This document shows, one piece after another, positions 42,088-43,968 of a stretch of 43,968 nt of DNA. A program made the position numbers and the translations under genes. How positions within the stretch are numbered: position 1 is the first letter of the stretch; each line of letters opens with the position of its first letter. Source of the DNA: Cytophagaceae bacterium (GTDB taxonomy: Bacteria > Bacteroidota > Bacteroidia > Cytophagales > Spirosomataceae); contig JAGOAA010000018.1 in assembly GCA_017984215.1 (NCBI GenBank), positions 1 through 43,968 on the forward strand, written 5' to 3'. Under the pieces are notes generated by a model. That model was not told the DNA's origin. It saw only the letters and a list, made by a program, of their open reading frames with translations, and ran no database searches.

Positions 42088-43968
42088 CTATTTTTTCTTT
42101 TTAGTGATTTCTTTAATACGTAGGTTTCTAAATTTCAAAGGTGAACCATGACCTAAAAACCCAATATGTCCCGTTTTGTTTAACAAACCCGGATGTTCTT
42201 TATGATCCGGAGTTCCATTCTTGATGGCCTGCATAATGTCGCCATCCGTGATTACTTCACCATTTAATATAACCTTGATGTGATTCCCTTCCGCGATGAC
42301 CTCTTCCTCATTCCACTCGCCTACCGGTTTCAAGAATCCCTGTTTTGCAGGAATGATTCCATACACAGAACCATGGTATTGATAGGGTTGTAATTTGGCA
42401 TACATGGGTGAGGTATTGTCCAAAATCTGTAATTCCATACCTACGTAAGCTGCATCGCCATCTAGTGGTGTACGAATGCCCAAGCCATTATTTGCACCAG
42501 GGGTCAACTGGAATTCAAATTTCATATGAAAGTCACCGTATTCCTTTTTGGTGTATAAATTCCCTTTGCCACCGCGTTTCGGATCCACCGCTAATTCACC
42601 ATTCACAGGCACATAATCGGTCGTATTTCCCGTCCATTGGAACAAGGAAGAGCCATCAAAAAGAGGCTCAAAACCAATCTCTTCTGGTTTGTACGTGGGC
42701 TGAGGTACTAATTCTTTGACATAAATATTCCGGTAAACAATGTGGTTACCATGTGCCTGTAATTCTATCGCATCTTTGATGAAAATCGGAATTTTACGAT
42801 CCCAATAATTTTCTAAAATGACATTATCCACAACCAGTTCGCCATTCAAATACACAGTCACACGCTCACCGCGCATGGTGATGCGAAACGTATTCCAGGT
42901 TCCAACAGGATTATCGGCAACTTTCGTCGGGTTTTTGGGATTGATTTGATTGTTGTACAAACCTCCTGAACCTACTTGAGCTCCTACATTCGTACGAGCA
43001 ATGTCCCAAATTTGAACCTGGGGTGAACCACGTAAATAAAGTCCCGCATCCCCATCCTTTTCGATTTTCCAGTCGATATATAGATCAAAATCTTGGTAAT
43101 CTTTGACCGAACATAAATTATCTCCATGTCCCGTAAAGTGCAACTCCTCCCCTTGGGCCAACCAGCCTTTACGCATGATTGAATCAGCTTTAATTTGCTT
43201 TATTGCTAAGGTGTCTGATGAAATCTTTCTCCGTTTGACAGGATTGTCGACCAAGCCTTTCCAGCCTCGCAAATCGACACCATTATACATCGTATAAAAA
43301 CCTCGGCTTGGATTGCTCTTCATGACTTGGTCGCGAATGGCTCCGTCGGCGATTTGCCACTGATTTTCCAAAACCCATTCTTTTGTCATTTGTCCTTGAA
43401 AATCAGGGTTGGCTACATACAAGGCTGCTAATCCATCCACGGCGATTTGCTTGATATTCGGTTCTTTTAGGCCTAGGTATAAGGTACGCATAGCCGATAA
43501 CGAATTGCATTTCGCTAATCCTTTATAAATCTGTTCCCGTGTTTCTAAGTTTTGTGTCAAATCCAAGGCATTGCGGTAGCGCAAAACTTGTTGGTCGACA
43601 TTCGAAAATGCCTTTCCGTTAATTCGTACAAAGGCACTCAACGCCTCTTCATTTTTCTTTCCTAAGGCGTACAACCAATCCAAGTTGGCTACTTCCTGAA
43701 CGAAAGGAACCCAATTGATTTTTTGAGGGGCAGAAAGGGCAAATGCGGTGATTTTACTATTGCGCGTGCCATCCAGTTTTATAAGTTGCGCCATACAATT
43801 TTGCAATGCTTTAACTTCATTCGGCAATTGCACAATGGACAATTTTTCAGCAATCAGATCAAAATCTTTCAACTCCACCCAAGATGTCAATGCAGCAAAA
43901 CCAGCCGCACGTTCCGGATGATTCGATTGCACGGCACGCCAAACCAAGGTTTTCACCTCAGGCCATTT
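42088..43968 (-). CDS. DUF1080 (3-keto-disaccharide hydrolase-like) protein, 5' end outside window
   Basis: At least 626 residues; frame is open to the window's end (no start seen, an internal GTG at 43956 is not the true start). The first ~215 residues are helical and HEAT-like. Two DUF1080 laminin-G-like jellyroll domains follow: the first around MYNGVDLRGWKGLV, the second around EPLFDGSSLFQWTG, each with the conserved DLYIDWKIEKDGDAGLYLRG or MKFEFQLTPGANNGLGIRTP block and a GHGSPLKFRNLRI-type end. The family includes glycoside hydrolase-like and 3-keto-glucoside-acting enzymes; the repeat within one protein is common in Bacteroidota. It starts 2 bp before iorA, in the same operon. Confidence 0.83.
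   Translation of the reverse strand, partial: KWPEVKTLVWRAVQSNHPERAAGFAALTSWVELKDFDLIAEKLSIVQLPNEVKALQNCMAQLIKLDGTRNSKITAFALSAPQKINWVPFVQEVANLDWLYALGKKNEEALSAFVRINGKAFSNVDQQVLRYRNALDLTQNLETREQIYKGLAKCNSLSAMRTLYLGLKEPNIKQIAVDGLAALYVANPDFQGQMTKEWVLENQWQIADGAIRDQVMKSNPSRGFYTMYNGVDLRGWKGLVDNPVKRRKISSDTLAIKQIKADSIMRKGWLAQGEELHFTGHGDNLCSVKDYQDFDLYIDWKIEKDGDAGLYLRGSPQVQIWDIARTNVGAQVGSGGLYNNQINPKNPTKVADNPVGTWNTFRITMRGERVTVYLNGELVVDNVILENYWDRKIPIFIKDAIELQAHGNHIVYRNIYVKELVPQPTYKPEEIGFEPLFDGSSLFQWTGNTTDYVPVNGELAVDPKRGGKGNLYTKKEYGDFHMKFEFQLTPGANNGLGIRTPLDGDAAYVGMELQILDNTSPMYAKLQPYQYHGSVYGIIPAKQGFLKPVGEWNEEEVIAEGNHIKVILNGEVITDGDIMQAIKNGTPDHKEHPGLLNKTGHIGFLGHGSPLKFRNLRIKEITKKKK

Overview
The window comes from a Bacteroidota chromosome, most likely the order Cytophagales. 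I infer this from gene content: a SusC/SusD pair, two proteins with type IX secretion (T9SS) C-terminal sorting domains, DUF4835 and DUF2911 proteins, an OstA-like protein, a FISUMP-domain protein, Bacteroidota-type omega subunit and BamD, and promoter -7 elements resembling TAnnTTTG. Genus cannot be fixed from the sequence. There are no transposases, phage structural genes or CRISPR arrays.

Layout. 1-4204: the 3' end of htpG, a T9SS cargo protein, an OstA/LptA-like protein and, divergent from it, tilS. 4327-12112 is a tightly packed nine-gene minus-strand cluster read from 12112 downward: FKBP isomerase, C-terminal processing protease, inositol-monophosphatase-like protein, a 53-residue Cys-rich membrane protein (8289-8450), an ABC exporter, bamD, rpoZ and a DUF4835 protein. 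The theme is envelope biogenesis and proteostasis. 12343-16978 (plus): atpA, atpG, a DUF2911 protein and hflX. 16972-17515 is the only long stretch without protein genes. It holds a heptamer repeat, one tRNA-Arg(CCU), at least three decayed copies of the tRNA 3' half, a 60-nt near-identical direct repeat and several GACG...CGTC palindromes.

17516-26907: a FemAB/GNAT-like protein, a purple-acid-phosphatase-like metallophosphoesterase downstream of a SusD/SusC pair, a fused two-domain 3-oxoacid CoA-transferase and a NagB-like sugar-phosphate isomerase/deaminase. 27056-37980 is a co-directional plus-strand block of six genes: a small outer-membrane barrel-like protein, a 2131-residue tail-fibre-like repetitive surface protein, a FISUMP lipid- or surface-type protein overlapping it by 11 nt, and a three-gene MacA/MacB-like ABC export system (lipoprotein adaptor, permease, ATPase). 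37982-43968 (minus): another T9SS cargo protein, an acyltransferase-3 membrane protein, the two subunits of a molybdenum hydroxylase of the isoquinoline 1-oxidoreductase type, and a DUF1080 protein cut by the window edge.

The two regions most worth a second look are the tRNA-Arg-derived repeat array (17035-17451) and the giant adhesin/barrel/FISUMP/exporter block (27056-37980). All family assignments are from reading the translated sequences; no database search was run.
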